From Streptomyces sp. RKAG293 (GTDB lineage: Bacteria > Actinomycetota > Actinomycetes > Streptomycetales > Streptomycetaceae): a stretch of DNA of 64,000 nt. The position numbers were made by a program, and so were the translations under genes. The notes under the pieces were generated by a model that searched no databases, was not told where the DNA came from, and saw only the letters and a list, made by a program, of their open reading frames with translations. Below, in pieces: positions 31,876 through 41,850 of this stretch. The stretch is taken from the NCBI RefSeq assembly GCF_023701745.1, contig NZ_JAJOZB010000001.1:6619001-6683000 (forward strand), read 5' to 3'. The first letter of the stretch is position 1. The number at the start of each line of letters is the position of its first letter.

Positions 31876-34800
31876 CTACGAGGCCCTGCGCGGCTCCGCC
31901 CCACTGTCGTCGTCCACGTCGGGTTCTGCGGCCAGCCCGGCCGCGTCGGTCAGGTCGGGGTCCAAGTCCTCCATACAAAGCCCCGGAGTAGGCTCCGCCG
32001 CTTCGCCGGGGCTTTCGTCACGCTCTGCGAGCATCGGAAGGACGTACGCCTGGGCCAGTCCCGCCAAATGAAGAGGGAGCGGGAGCGACAGCGCTGCGGC
32101 GTAGTCCGGCGCTTGGCGCAGCTGGTGTACGGCAAGGGCCAGCGCCTCCGCGTCGTCGGACGCTCCCGGTACGGTGGCGGCCGGGTCGTCCTCATGACAG
32201 CCCAGCACCGCGATCTCCACCAGGGTCGGGTTCCAAGCGTTGGTGCCCGCCTGTGAGGTGAGGTTGCCTGCCGCGTTGACCCGGGTGGCAAGGCGGTCGA
32301 GGGCGGGCGAGACCGCATGGGTTCCGGGGCGCTCTGTGGTGCTGTAAAAGACCCGCTCGCGAGAGGACGCTCCGTCCTGTTGCGCGGAATGCTGCGTCCA
32401 GAAGCCGGCTGGCTGTCCGTGCGGCTTGCCGGGTTCGGCCAGGCCCCACCACTGGGCGGTCTCACGTCCGCCGCACCCACGTACGCGCACGAGGCGGAGT
32501 TCGTCGTCGAGCCGGCCTGCTGGTGCGTGACCGGGCTTGATCAGGTCCCGTTCGGTCCGGCCGTCCTGCAGCCATGGCCAGTGCAGCCTGCTGTTCTGCG
32601 CATGGGTGATCAGCGCGGTGGGCTGTCCGCGGAGGGAGTGCAGTACGCGCTGAAGGAATGATGCGGTCTCATTGCGCTGCTGGGCGAGGTTGGTGCGCCA
32701 CTGCCTGCTGGTGACTCGGAGTGTCCCGGAGTGGGCGCCATCATCCGGAGTTTCGGGTTCCGCGAAGGTCGCAGGGTCGATCTCGGCCTGCTTCACCAGG
32801 CTGAGGAGGAACTGCGGGTAGGGTACCCACGCCCCCGCGCTGTCGTCCCAACCGCGTACGGCCGCGAGGCCTTCCCCGTCCCCCAGTGGGGTGACCAGGA
32901 CCGCCACGGGCAGGTGCTTGGGCAGCCGGGTCGGGCCGTCCTTTCGGCGCTTCACCATCCACAGCGCCGCGTACTGCAGTCCCTCGGGCAGGTCGTCGCC
33001 GAGCGTGTGCTGAGGCAAGACGCGGACGCCGAGCTGGCGCAGGCCGTCGAGCCAGGAGCTGTGCGTGCGGTGGTCAAGACTGTCCACGTTGTCGATCTGC
33101 CGGTCGGCGGACGGGGTCACGACGAACTGGGTCAGCAGCCCGGCGTCGGCACACCCCAGGCGGACGGCGAACTTGGGGTCAGTCGACGCCGGGCGGAAGG
33201 TGCTGCGGTGTGCGATCTCCACCAGGGCGAGTGCGGGACGGGAGGGATCCGCGCCGTCCGCACGGAGCGATGAGCGCACGGCTTGGCGGCGTGCGCTGAC
33301 TGCCGCCGCGCTGGCCGCCCCCATCCCCTTGACGGCCGGGTCGGGCACGAGCCGGTCCCCGAGTCCGTCGGCGAGAGGTAGGCAGCGCAGCCTGAGTGTG
33401 AGCTCCTCCGTCCGCCATTCGAGGACGACCGGAGCTCCGGGCCTGGCCTCGTCGAAGTCCCGGTCTGTGGCCGGAGCTGCGGAGGCGGCGCCGTCCCCGT
33501 CGAGCCCCAGGACCTTGGCGAACTGTGCCACCGCTTCCTTCCGCACCTCAGGCGACTGCCACAGCAGCCGGGCCTCTACCACTGGCGAGCCGCCCTGTTC
33601 CGGGCCGTGGCCAGCGATCCGGGACTGCGCCGCGAGTGCCACGCGCCGCGCTTGGGTTTCACGCAGCAGCTCGGATTTCTTGGCCTCGTCGGTCCTTGGC
33701 TTGGGCCGTCGGTTCTCCGGTGCGCCGATGCCCTTGCCTCGTCCGCGCGCCAGGTCGGGTACCCGGACCACCCCTTCGGGGAGGGCCTGCTCAGCCCATT
33801 CGGTCAGCTGGGCCCTCTGGTTGGGCATGAAGCCGGTGCCGATCTCGTGCCCTCCCATCCTGGTGCTGTGGACCACAGCGGCGCGGACGCCGCGACCCGC
33901 GCCGATCCAGGAAACCGGCTCGGTGAGGAGTTGTTCGGGGTCGGGGAAGTTACCGGCCAGGCTGAGTCCCCGCAGAATGCCGGCAGTGTCGTTCTCCGAC
34001 CAGACGAAGGTGTCGGCCGCCCGGTCGCGGCGCAGCCGGGCGAGTGCGTAGCGTTCGGTGGCCGGCGCTCCGGGCAGCCAGGGGATGGTGGGCCGGAGGT
34101 GGACGGTGGTGGCTTCCCGGTAGGGCAGATTGAGGCGTTTGGTGGTTGCCCGTGGGTGGGTGGCCCATCGGCGTACGCCCCAGTGCAGGTGGAGGCGCGG
34201 CCAGGGGTCGAACGGTGTGGTGTGCAGGGAGATGTTCAGGAGGACGGAGAACCACCACTCCTTGCGTTTGACGGTCCGGCACAGGGGCTGCGAGCTGAGT
34301 TCGGCACCCTGATCACGCGGCCCGCGGGGCAGGGCCCGGAAGTGCAGCTCTCCGCCCTCGAAGGGGAAGCCGTCGAGGGTCAGGATGCGGCGTGCCAGTG
34401 CGTCGGTGGCAAGCTGGAACTGCCGCGGTTCGAGGGCGGCGGTGCCGCCCGGGGTGGTCGGGGTGGTGAGCAGCTCGACGTCGGTGACCGGCTGCCATGC
34501 GGGCAGGTTCCGCTTCAGGTCGGCGCTGCTCGCGAGCAGCAGCGAGCGGAACCGGGGATCCTGGGCGGCGTCCTTGGGGCCGAGTGTGCGCAGCCAGGCG
34601 TCGAGGAGTTGCTGCATTGAGCGGCTCGGGAGAGGGTCCGGTGCCGAGGCGGGGATGTACATCCAGAAGTCCTCGGCGGCTTGCGGCCCCGGCTCGACGG
34701 GGGTTCTGGGCCGGGGGCGGACGATCACATCGGGGGCGAGGGTCTGGAGCACGCCGTCGAGCCGCCGGGTGGGCAGTGTCAGCTGCTGCTTCTCCTCGTT

Positions 34801-34932
34801 CCGCCCGTGGTTGTGCAGTTCGAGGAGTCCGGCGTGCCAGTGTTCGGGGAAGGGGAGCACGTGGAAGTCCTCGGTCCAGGGAGTGCTGCCTTCGGCCAAG
34901 TGGTACGCGGATCGGCGGATGCTCTTGTACAT
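31876..34932 (-). CDS. pPIWI_RE module protein (PIWI/RNase H-like)
   Basis: A 1018-residue protein of the prokaryotic PIWI family found beside REases. The N-terminal ~480 residues correspond to the family's X region, beginning MYKSIRRSAYHL. The C-terminal half is the RNase H-fold PIWI domain. It starts near residue 560 with ALVEIAHRSTF and has the family-typical DPKFAVRLGCADAGLLTQF. It ends near 900 with NAWNPTLVEIAVLG. The family is predicted to act in CRISPR-independent defence, probably on RNA-DNA hybrids or R-loops, together with a DinG-like helicase and an REase. The ATG at 34932 has GGGAG at about 8 nt; the frame remains open upstream, but that part is antisense to the helicase gene. 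It is the last gene of a four-gene operon. Confidence 0.88.
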   Translation of the reverse strand: MYKSIRRSAYHLAEGSTPWTEDFHVLPFPEHWHAGLLELHNHGRNEEKQQLTLPTRRLDGVLQTLAPDVIVRPRPRTPVEPGPQAAEDFWMYIPASAPDPLPSRSMQQLLDAWLRTLGPKDAAQDPRFRSLLLASSADLKRNLPAWQPVTDVELLTTPTTPGGTAALEPRQFQLATDALARRILTLDGFPFEGGELHFRALPRGPRDQGAELSSQPLCRTVKRKEWWFSVLLNISLHTTPFDPWPRLHLHWGVRRWATHPRATTKRLNLPYREATTVHLRPTIPWLPGAPATERYALARLRRDRAADTFVWSENDTAGILRGLSLAGNFPDPEQLLTEPVSWIGAGRGVRAAVVHSTRMGGHEIGTGFMPNQRAQLTEWAEQALPEGVVRVPDLARGRGKGIGAPENRRPKPRTDEAKKSELLRETQARRVALAAQSRIAGHGPEQGGSPVVEARLLWQSPEVRKEAVAQFAKVLGLDGDGAASAAPATDRDFDEARPGAPVVLEWRTEELTLRLRCLPLADGLGDRLVPDPAVKGMGAASAAAVSARRQAVRSSLRADGADPSRPALALVEIAHRSTFRPASTDPKFAVRLGCADAGLLTQFVVTPSADRQIDNVDSLDHRTHSSWLDGLRQLGVRVLPQHTLGDDLPEGLQYAALWMVKRRKDGPTRLPKHLPVAVLVTPLGDGEGLAAVRGWDDSAGAWVPYPQFLLSLVKQAEIDPATFAEPETPDDGAHSGTLRVTSRQWRTNLAQQRNETASFLQRVLHSLRGQPTALITHAQNSRLHWPWLQDGRTERDLIKPGHAPAGRLDDELRLVRVRGCGGRETAQWWGLAEPGKPHGQPAGFWTQHSAQQDGASSRERVFYSTTERPGTHAVSPALDRLATRVNAAGNLTSQAGTNAWNPTLVEIAVLGCHEDDPAATVPGASDDAEALALAVHQLRQAPDYAAALSLPLPLHLAGLAQAYVLPMLAERDESPGEAAEPTPGLCMEDLDPDLTDAAGLAAEPDVDDDSGAEPRRAS

Positions 34933-35012
34933 GTAGGTTCTCCCTGCGGTGCCGTTCGTGGTCGGGTGTGTCGTCCCTTCGCCGGCGTTGAATCCGCCGG
35001 CCGCTGCCGTCC

Positions 35013-38000
35013 TCAGTCGGTGCCTCGCGGGCTCGGCGGTGCCCCCAGGGCGCACAGTGCCTCGTACAGAGGGCGGTAGAGCAGCTTGACGAGCTCGGTG
35101 TCGGCGAGGTCGGGGTGCGTGCCGGCGAAGTCGGTGTCGCCATCCGCGAAGTAGGGAGCGAGGACGTCCCGCAGCCGCACGAGCAGCCCCGGGTCGCCGA
35201 CGGGGCCCGGGCGCTGTTCCCGCCCCATGACGGGCGCCTGTGCGGCCGCGAGTTGGGGTGCGAAGGCGGCGTCGACAAACACGACGCGGGCAGGTACTCC
35301 GCCGCGGACAAGGCGTCCAATGACCTGCCAGATGGTGACGAGCTGGTCCCAGGCGAAGGACGTCTTCTCGTCGTCGGAGAGCGAGGAGTAGATGTAGGGC
35401 CGTGACAGTACGTGCCGCCAGACACGGCGCGCGGTGGTCCTGAAGGCGCTGCCGGCCGCGTCCAGACCGTCGGTCTCGGCCACCAGGTCGCCGAACGTCC
35501 CTTCCGGGCTCCTCAGTTGGCCGCGCACGAAGCGGCTCGCCCAGTCGTTGATGGCGAAGATGGCCAGGGAGAGGTCGTTGGGGCGGGGGTGTGGGCGCAC
35601 CATGAAGAACACCGTCCCGAACGCCGCCACTCTCTCCTCGCCGGGCCGCTGGGGGGTGGTGAGGATGTTGTGCCCCCGCTCGACGGCGAGGAGGGGGGCC
35701 ACGAGCAGTTCGGCATCCGGGTCGTCGGCGAAAGACGCGAGGTCTCCGCGCCGCACCGCTCCCGCGCTCGACACCGGGCTCCCCGCTGGTGTCGAGCCGT
35801 CGATGGCAGTCTCCAGCTCGGCGTCGTCGGCGGCCAGGACGCGTACCCGGCCGTGCCAGCGCGGGATCTCGTCCAGGGCGGCGGCGGCCGCCTTCGCCTC
35901 CGCATAGCTGCCCACCAGGAGCAGGGCGCGCTTGCGGCGCTGATCGGGGATCTGGGCGAGTTCGCTCTGTAGTGGGGAGGTGCTTCCGTCGCCCCGGGGA
36001 CGGGCGAGCCGGTCGATCATCAGTCGCAGGACGTCCTCGCGCTTGTCGGGGTCCTGCCCGGAGAGCCGGATCGGCTGCCCAGCCGCGTCGTAGAGGAACT
36101 CGGTGCGGAACACGGTTTCCCGGATGGAGCGCAGCGCCTTGCTCTGCGGTTTGAGCACCGCGCTTACGGGGGCGAGCACGTGGGCCCGGGTGGAAGTGCC
36201 GGCCCAGCTGGTGCCCGACATGAGCAGGACGTGCGGGCCCGCTTGCCCCCGGCCAGGGTCGGCGCCGAGCTGGGGAAGGTTGAGCAGCAGCTCGCGGCCC
36301 ACGCCCGCGCAGCGGAAGAAGCGCAGGGTGCCGGTGCGGTGTCCGTCCTTGTTGCGGGCAGCGGCCCGTTCGTCGATCAGGTACTGGAAGCCGAGGACGT
36401 TGCCCATCGGTGCCTCGGGCAGCAGCGGCGCGTAGTCGAGGGGCGGGCGGCGGGTCAGTTCGTGGCTTGCCGAGTCGAGCCGTAGCGCGGCCTCCACCTG
36501 GGGCCACAGGAACGTCACTCGGTCCAGGCGCTGATGCAGGGCGGCGAGGGCAAGAACGAACTCCAGCCTACGCGCGTTGAGTTCACGCCATTCCTCAGTG
36601 AGGGGCACATCCTCGGGCGCCGGTTTCCTGCCGCGCCTGACGACGGGCACGGGCCGCTGCTCCGGCCCCGGCGCTCCGACGAGGAACGAGTCGAGGAGCA
36701 CGCGGACGCGGCGTCGCGTCCGCTTCTCGTCGAGGGTGTGCAGGACGTCGTGCGCGAGGGTGGTCAGTTCGTCGGCGGGGGTGAGGTAAGGGCCGCGCCC
36801 GCCGAGCGGATCGTCGCGGAACGTGTCGAAGAACCCGGTCAGCTCGGTACGGCGCTGCGTCCAAGGAGCCTCCGGGTCAGAGGCGTCGCCGTCGTTCCCG
36901 AGACCGTCCTCGTCCTCGTACAGTGCGCCTTCGTCCTCGACGTCCCCTTCGTCCGTGCTGTTCGGTCGCCCCGCGGCCTGGCCTGACCTGTGTGGGTACC
37001 AGGCGTGCATCAGCTTCTCCTGAAGCGTCCACGCGCTGAAGTAGTCGATCTGAGCCCAGTTCCGTAGTCCCTCGTCATCGATGAGCATGGCGTACAGCCG
37101 GTCCGCGGTGGATCCGACGACGTCCAGGGCGGCGGACCACCGTTCCACGTCCTGGTCGGAGAGCTGTACCCGTCCCTGTCGGGCGAGTTCGGAGATCTCG
37201 TGGGTCTGCAACTGGTCGAGCCAGGACTCGGAGACACCGGTGGTGACGAGCGTGGCCGACGGTGCGAACATCTGGTCGAGCTGCATCTGCACGCGGTCGG
37301 CCTCGTCGACAATCACGATGTCGCTGCGCAGACAGGCCAGTTCCAGGTAGCGCAGGCGCTCGGCGTTGAGCTGGCGCGGTACCGCCGTCTGGACGAGGCT
37401 GGCGGGGTTGGCCACCCAGATCAGCGCGTCCACGAGGTCACGCGCGGAGGAGTGCCGGGGGCAGACGCTCCACAGCGGGCAGGCGTGCGGGGTTCCCAAG
37501 TCCTCCTCGTCGGTGTCGTCCGCGAAGGTCTTCCTGTCGGCGACTCCTCGGGCGCGTTCGAGCTCACGTACGGCACGCTCGACCGTCGGCTCCGCGGTGG
37601 TCTCCTGGCGTCGCGTGGGGTGGAGGGCACCACACGGCGCATCGGTGTAGCGCAGCGGCTCCGACGTGTCGAGGGCGCGCAGGGCGTCCAGCGGACAGGC
37701 GGTGCTGAGGTGCGCGAAAACGGGGCCGGTGTGGGACAGCAGCGAATGCGCACCGCGTGCGGCGAGCCTGCGGTGCAGCCGCTGGGTGTGCTGGGGCCGC
37801 GTCGTGCCGCCCTGAACCAGGGCGGCCTTCAGGCCGAGGGTGCGGAACAGTTCGGTCAGGTTCAGCTGTTCGGCCACGTCGCCGACGACGAGCGTGCTGC
37901 GCAGGCCTTTCTGGTGCGCCCAGACGGCGAGCAGCGTCATCAAAGTCGACTTGCCGGCGCCCACCATCCCGACGAGGTGGGTGAGCCCGTCGAGCGGCAG

Positions 38001-38750
38001 CGCAGACGCTGCTTCGAAGGCCGTGCCGTCCGGGGTGCGGGTGTCGAGGTCGAGGTGCTCGAGGCGCTGAGACCAGCTGCCCGCACCGAGCCCGCGCCGC
38101 TCTTCCTCCTCATCCATCCACCGGGCCACATCGGCCAGTTCGTCGAGCGGCACGTCGAGAGGGCCTGCGGTGGCCGGGCGTTCGGCGTAGAAGGGGTGGC
38201 CGGGGAAGGGGTCCTGTACGAGGTCGGCGGGGACAGCGACGGAGGTGCGGCGGTGGCGCCGGTCCATGAAGCGGTGCTCGCCCGCCTCCGCTGGGGGAAG
38301 CGGCTTGGTGGCGAAGTCAGGGAGTTTCAGGAGCGCATCGTCGTAGGCGGTGAAACGGTCGGCGGCCACCTTGAGGGGCAAGCGATATGCGGGCTCTCCG
38401 GCCGCCGGGACACGGTACGCGCGCAGCCGTTCGGGCAGGTCCAGGTAGGCGTCCAAACTCTGCCGCCACATCCGGCCGCGGCGCATCGGCCAGAGCAGGT
38501 GCCGGGCTGCGGCCAGCGCGACCTGCTGGCTCGGGCCGATGGGGAGCTTCGCGGCCCGGGCGAAGGGGAGACCGTAGCCGCCGAGGAGCGTCCACGCTCC
38601 GTCGGCGGCGTGGCCGGGTGCTACGGTCTCCATCAGTCGCAGGGCGAGTTCCACCTGGCAGAGCAGGGCGGGCCGGGTTCTGGCGTGCTCCTCGGGCCAG
38701 GGTCGCAACTCGGCGACGACCGGCTGGTACCAGCTGCTGCGGTCACGCAT
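35013..38750 (-). CDS. DinG/XPD-like SF2 helicase of the pPIWI_RE system
   Basis: A 1245-residue protein. The first ~200 residues are a system-specific domain beginning MRDRSSWYQPVVAEL. The helicase follows with Walker A GMVGAGKST (about 262) and VDEAD (about 480). Four cysteines lie between them (about 348, 382, 424 and 430, the last two in CPLWSVCP), matching the Fe-S domain position of XPD/DinG helicases. An acidic linker (about 590-620) precedes the C-terminal helicase domain, which ends with WQVIGRLVRGG (about 1144). It would unwind DNA or RNA-DNA hybrids for the PIWI and nuclease partners. Its ATG overlaps the REase stop by 8 nt, and the pPIWI_RE gene begins 80 bp downstream. Confidence 0.87.
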   Translation of the reverse strand: MRDRSSWYQPVVAELRPWPEEHARTRPALLCQVELALRLMETVAPGHAADGAWTLLGGYGLPFARAAKLPIGPSQQVALAAARHLLWPMRRGRMWRQSLDAYLDLPERLRAYRVPAAGEPAYRLPLKVAADRFTAYDDALLKLPDFATKPLPPAEAGEHRFMDRRHRRTSVAVPADLVQDPFPGHPFYAERPATAGPLDVPLDELADVARWMDEEEERRGLGAGSWSQRLEHLDLDTRTPDGTAFEAASALPLDGLTHLVGMVGAGKSTLMTLLAVWAHQKGLRSTLVVGDVAEQLNLTELFRTLGLKAALVQGGTTRPQHTQRLHRRLAARGAHSLLSHTGPVFAHLSTACPLDALRALDTSEPLRYTDAPCGALHPTRRQETTAEPTVERAVRELERARGVADRKTFADDTDEEDLGTPHACPLWSVCPRHSSARDLVDALIWVANPASLVQTAVPRQLNAERLRYLELACLRSDIVIVDEADRVQMQLDQMFAPSATLVTTGVSESWLDQLQTHEISELARQGRVQLSDQDVERWSAALDVVGSTADRLYAMLIDDEGLRNWAQIDYFSAWTLQEKLMHAWYPHRSGQAAGRPNSTDEGDVEDEGALYEDEDGLGNDGDASDPEAPWTQRRTELTGFFDTFRDDPLGGRGPYLTPADELTTLAHDVLHTLDEKRTRRRVRVLLDSFLVGAPGPEQRPVPVVRRGRKPAPEDVPLTEEWRELNARRLEFVLALAALHQRLDRVTFLWPQVEAALRLDSASHELTRRPPLDYAPLLPEAPMGNVLGFQYLIDERAAARNKDGHRTGTLRFFRCAGVGRELLLNLPQLGADPGRGQAGPHVLLMSGTSWAGTSTRAHVLAPVSAVLKPQSKALRSIRETVFRTEFLYDAAGQPIRLSGQDPDKREDVLRLMIDRLARPRGDGSTSPLQSELAQIPDQRRKRALLLVGSYAEAKAAAAALDEIPRWHGRVRVLAADDAELETAIDGSTPAGSPVSSAGAVRRGDLASFADDPDAELLVAPLLAVERGHNILTTPQRPGEERVAAFGTVFFMVRPHPRPNDLSLAIFAINDWASRFVRGQLRSPEGTFGDLVAETDGLDAAGSAFRTTARRVWRHVLSRPYIYSSLSDDEKTSFAWDQLVTIWQVIGRLVRGGVPARVVFVDAAFAPQLAAAQAPVMGREQRPGPVGDPGLLVRLRDVLAPYFADGDTDFAGTHPDLADTELVKLLYRPLYEALCALGAPPSPRGTD

Positions 38751-40020
38751 GATCGGCTCCTTCCTTCCCGGCTCCGTAGGCCGGTGCCGTAGGTACTTCG
38801 GTCGGGGGAACCGCCGTGCGCGCGCCCCTCCGCCTCCTTTTCAGTGGCGTGGGTTGGCCGGCGTGAAGGGGCGCGATGGACGCGTCCGGCCCGCGTTGGC
38901 CAGACAGTCGAAGCCGCGCGGCTCGCATCAGCTGGTCGTCCGTCAGCAGCCGCAGACCGTCGGCGTCCTTGCCCCGCTCCTTGGCATAGACGTCGAGGTA
39001 GTCGCGGCGTGCGCGCACCCTGAAGCCCGGTACCACCCAGCAGGCCTCGTCATACGGGGGTTCGGCGCGGACCGAGGTCGCGGAGCGCCCGAGGAAGGCG
39101 GGGTGGGCCCAGTCCTTGACGTCGACGGCCCACACGTGACCTTCGGGGAAGGTGACGCGCAGGTCGTACGCGTCGAAGCCGGGCCACATCTCGACGGTGA
39201 GGCCCAGGGCGCGCAGCTCGCTCTCCAGTGAGGTCTCGGCCTGGCCGGGTCCGGTGACGAACTGCCGCAACGGTTTGCGTAGCTGACGCAAATCCCCCAC
39301 CTCTGAAGCGGCGAGTACACGTCCGTGCGGCGCGGGACCCCGGTACCGGCACTGGTCGCGTTCGCACCACCACTGGGTGTCGGACACCGGGTGGAGCAGC
39401 GTCAGGCAGCGGTGGCAGCACAGGTACGAACCGCCCCGCCGGAACCCGAGAGGGACAGGGGCGTAGATCTCCTCGATGAGGAAGCGGACGGGGTCGAGGT
39501 GGAGGTCGGTGCTGACCTCGACCCAGTCCGCCTCGGTGAGCACGGGCCGGGTGACCAGGAGGCGGCGGAAGGCCGTGTACGACTCGGGTGACGACATGGC
39601 GCGGCAGGCGCGGAGGGCCTCGTGAATCACCAGACGGTCGTACTGCCGACCGGTGCTGTCGCCGTATCCCCGCACGGCGAGTTCATGGCAGAGCTGCGTG
39701 GGTTCTCCCGAGTCCTCGTCGATCAGCCGGTCGGCCCCGTCGAACAGGTCGGTGGGCAGCCGGTCGAGGGGCCAGCTGCCCAGGGGGCGCGCGCGGGCCC
39801 AGCGCATCATCTCGGGTACCCCGGCCGGGGGCTTCGCCCCGTTGCGCAGACACTGGAGCACCAGGGCGTCCACGGCTCGCTGCGCGGCGGCCGGGTAGGG
39901 CAGAGTGAAGGAGTCGAGGCGGTCGACGGCCGCCAGGTGCAGGATGGCGGTGGCGATGTCCCGCAGGAGGACGACGTCGGGGTTGGACAGCCAGTCTGGT
40001 ACGAGTTGCTGGTCAGTCAT
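38743..40020 (-). CDS. pPIWI_RE-associated restriction endonuclease-like protein
   Basis: A 425-residue protein. The N-terminal all-helical region (about 1-200) begins MTDQQLVPDWLSNPD. A zinc-ribbon-like set of cysteines follows (about 220-250, CCHRC then WCERDQC). A PD-(D/E)XK nuclease core then has acidic Asp in FDAYDLRVTFPEG and the D-x-K pair in AVDVKDWAHP (about 297-303). The last ~50 residues are basic. This is the REase partner that gives the pPIWI_RE family its name, and it probably cuts DNA recognised with the PIWI protein. Its ATG lies inside the last codons of the Cas4-like gene (8-nt overlap, ATGACTGA). The same type of overlap joins it to the helicase, so the three are tightly coupled. 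Confidence 0.85.
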   Translation of the reverse strand: MTDQQLVPDWLSNPDVVLLRDIATAILHLAAVDRLDSFTLPYPAAAQRAVDALVLQCLRNGAKPPAGVPEMMRWARARPLGSWPLDRLPTDLFDGADRLIDEDSGEPTQLCHELAVRGYGDSTGRQYDRLVIHEALRACRAMSSPESYTAFRRLLVTRPVLTEADWVEVSTDLHLDPVRFLIEEIYAPVPLGFRRGGSYLCCHRCLTLLHPVSDTQWWCERDQCRYRGPAPHGRVLAASEVGDLRQLRKPLRQFVTGPGQAETSLESELRALGLTVEMWPGFDAYDLRVTFPEGHVWAVDVKDWAHPAFLGRSATSVRAEPPYDEACWVVPGFRVRARRDYLDVYAKERGKDADGLRLLTDDQLMRAARLRLSGQRGPDASIAPLHAGQPTPLKRRRRGARTAVPPTEVPTAPAYGAGKEGADHA

Positions 40021-41758
40021 GGGCCGGGATCTCTCCTCGCGGAGGGGTCTGCGCGTCGGGGTCTTCCGGGCGCGGATGGTCGGTGACATAGGCGGTACCG
40101 GGCCGGCACCAGGTCCGTGCCTGGCAGCCGTGGCAGTGGCGCCCTGTCCTCGGCTCGTACGTGGTGTCGTCCAGGAGCGGCTGGGCGAGTTCGGCGATGA
40201 CGGTCCGGGCTTCGTCGATGTTCTCCGCCCGGCCGGGGTCGACGCGTTCGAGCCGGCTCTCGCCGTGGCCTTCGCGCAGGTGCTCCAGCTCGACCCAGGA
40301 GCGGCGCGGGTCGTCGCCGAGCGCGCCCGCGTGGAAGAGCAGTACACCGAGTGCGAGTTGGGGGTAGGTGCGGAGCAGGGACTGCCGTTCCCACAGCGCG
40401 CGGGCCGATGTTTTGGTCTCGTGCCAGATCCACCGGCCGCGATAGGTGTGCACCAGGTCGGGTACGGCGAGGACGACGACATCGAGTTCAGGCACGTAGG
40501 CCGTTACCCGGTGCTTCACGAGCACCTGTTCACCGGCGCCGAGTCCGTTGAGCGGGCACAGCAGCCGGTGCTCGGCGAACATGCCGGCGGCCTCGCGCGC
40601 GGACGCGTCATCGAGTCCGGTCCTGGCGCGTATCTCGGCCGGGCTGGGGATCTCGCGGTCCCGGCAGCCTCGCGCGGGGCGTTCGCCGTGTTGCGTGTCG
40701 AGCCAGGCGTCGACGGCCCGTCCGCGCTGTGCTCCCCGGCCCTCGGTGGACAGATCGTTGAGGTGCAGCCGTCGCACCAGGTGGTACTGGGCAGGGCATT
40801 CGGCGTGCACGCGCAGGTCCCAGGCGGAGACGGAGCGGCGTTTTCGTGCGATGGCCGGGGGCCGCCCGCCCCAGAGTTGTGGGGCGCGCTTCAGGTCCGT
40901 ACAGCCGGCGGTGGCCTTGCAGTCGACGCAGTTCTCCCCGGGCTGCGTGCCGGTTCCGGTCGCGGCTGTGAGGAAAGCGGGCGCCGCGTCGTCCGTGAAC
41001 CGCTGCCGCGCCTCGGCGGGACCTTCGGAGAGCAGCCTCGCCACGGAGCCGTCGGCGCATCCGACATCGAAGACGCGGACCAGTCCCGGCGGCTGGGTGC
41101 CATCGGTCGCGGCGGGCGGGGGCTCGGCGCGCGCCTTGCGCCGGGGGGTGGGCATCCCGTACGCCATCACCTGTGCCACGGCCGCGAGTTCGGCGTCGGG
41201 GCGGCCGGTCTTGGCCCGGCCCAGGGACGGCAGCCACAGATCGCGCACCGTCCCGTCGGCGGAGGCGTACATGCGACCCCAGAGGGTGTGTTCGTACTGC
41301 CGGGCGCCGCGCGGGTCGGGGGCGTCCGTGCGTCGGGTGCGCCACGTCCACGGCTGCTCGACCGGTGTGGTCGGGGGCAGTCCGGCCTCGATGGTGGCGG
41401 CCTGCTCCCGGGTGCGGGCCGCCACATAGCGTTCCAGGGCGTGGGCGGTCCAGGCCAGATGGGCGGGGTGTACCGGCGCGCCCCACCCCAGGAAGGGGCC
41501 GCGGGTGTTGCGGAGTTCCTCGCGCACCTGCTCGACGGTCCAGTCTTTGTGTTCCCAGAGGTCGAGGGCCGTGAAGAGCGGACCGAACCCGAACTCCTCG
41601 CGCGGGGCGGGACGGAACGTCATGGCCGGTTCGGCGACGAGCAGGGGCCGCATCGCGGTGCGCAGGTGGGTCGGGCAGGCCGCGGCGTTGGGCCGGGCCA
41701 TCCGGGGGCTCGCCCTGATCAGCCAGTCGTGGCCGACGACGCCCGATGAATTCTGCAT
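40013..41758 (-). CDS. Cas4/RecB-like PD-(D/E)XK nuclease with predicted Fe-S cluster
   Basis: A 581-residue protein, first gene of the pPIWI_RE operon. The nuclease core has Asp in VLAVPDLVHTY (about 431) and the E-x-K pair in WIWHETKTSA (about 447). Cysteines bracket the core as in Cas4 and AddB: one before it (AECPAQYHL, about 318) and three after (CHGCQARTWC, about 543-552). These predict a [4Fe-4S] cluster. A further Cys group (CVDCKATAGC, about 274-284) may bind zinc. The N-terminal ~250 residues are not recognised. The ATG at 41758 has only weak GGGGG upstream, and starts up to 25 codons further in are possible. A standard pPIWI_RE island has three genes, so this is an extra component. 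Confidence 0.8.
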   Translation of the reverse strand: MQNSSGVVGHDWLIRASPRMARPNAAACPTHLRTAMRPLLVAEPAMTFRPAPREEFGFGPLFTALDLWEHKDWTVEQVREELRNTRGPFLGWGAPVHPAHLAWTAHALERYVAARTREQAATIEAGLPPTTPVEQPWTWRTRRTDAPDPRGARQYEHTLWGRMYASADGTVRDLWLPSLGRAKTGRPDAELAAVAQVMAYGMPTPRRKARAEPPPAATDGTQPPGLVRVFDVGCADGSVARLLSEGPAEARQRFTDDAAPAFLTAATGTGTQPGENCVDCKATAGCTDLKRAPQLWGGRPPAIARKRRSVSAWDLRVHAECPAQYHLVRRLHLNDLSTEGRGAQRGRAVDAWLDTQHGERPARGCRDREIPSPAEIRARTGLDDASAREAAGMFAEHRLLCPLNGLGAGEQVLVKHRVTAYVPELDVVVLAVPDLVHTYRGRWIWHETKTSARALWERQSLLRTYPQLALGVLLFHAGALGDDPRRSWVELEHLREGHGESRLERVDPGRAENIDEARTVIAELAQPLLDDTTYEPRTGRHCHGCQARTWCRPGTAYVTDHPRPEDPDAQTPPRGEIPAHD

Positions 41759-41850
41759 ATTGACCCCCGTGGAGGCGGCATGGGCAGGAGAGTGTCCAGG
41801 ACCGACGGAACTCCGAGGAGATCCGGGCACCACTCGAGTATGCCACATAT

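Noticed and set aside
34933..36507. A 525-codon upstream extension of the pPIWI_RE gene
   Set aside because: It lies inside the helicase gene on the same strand in another frame and is low-complexity Arg/Pro. The ATG at 34932 has a good ribosome-binding site and the family N-terminus.
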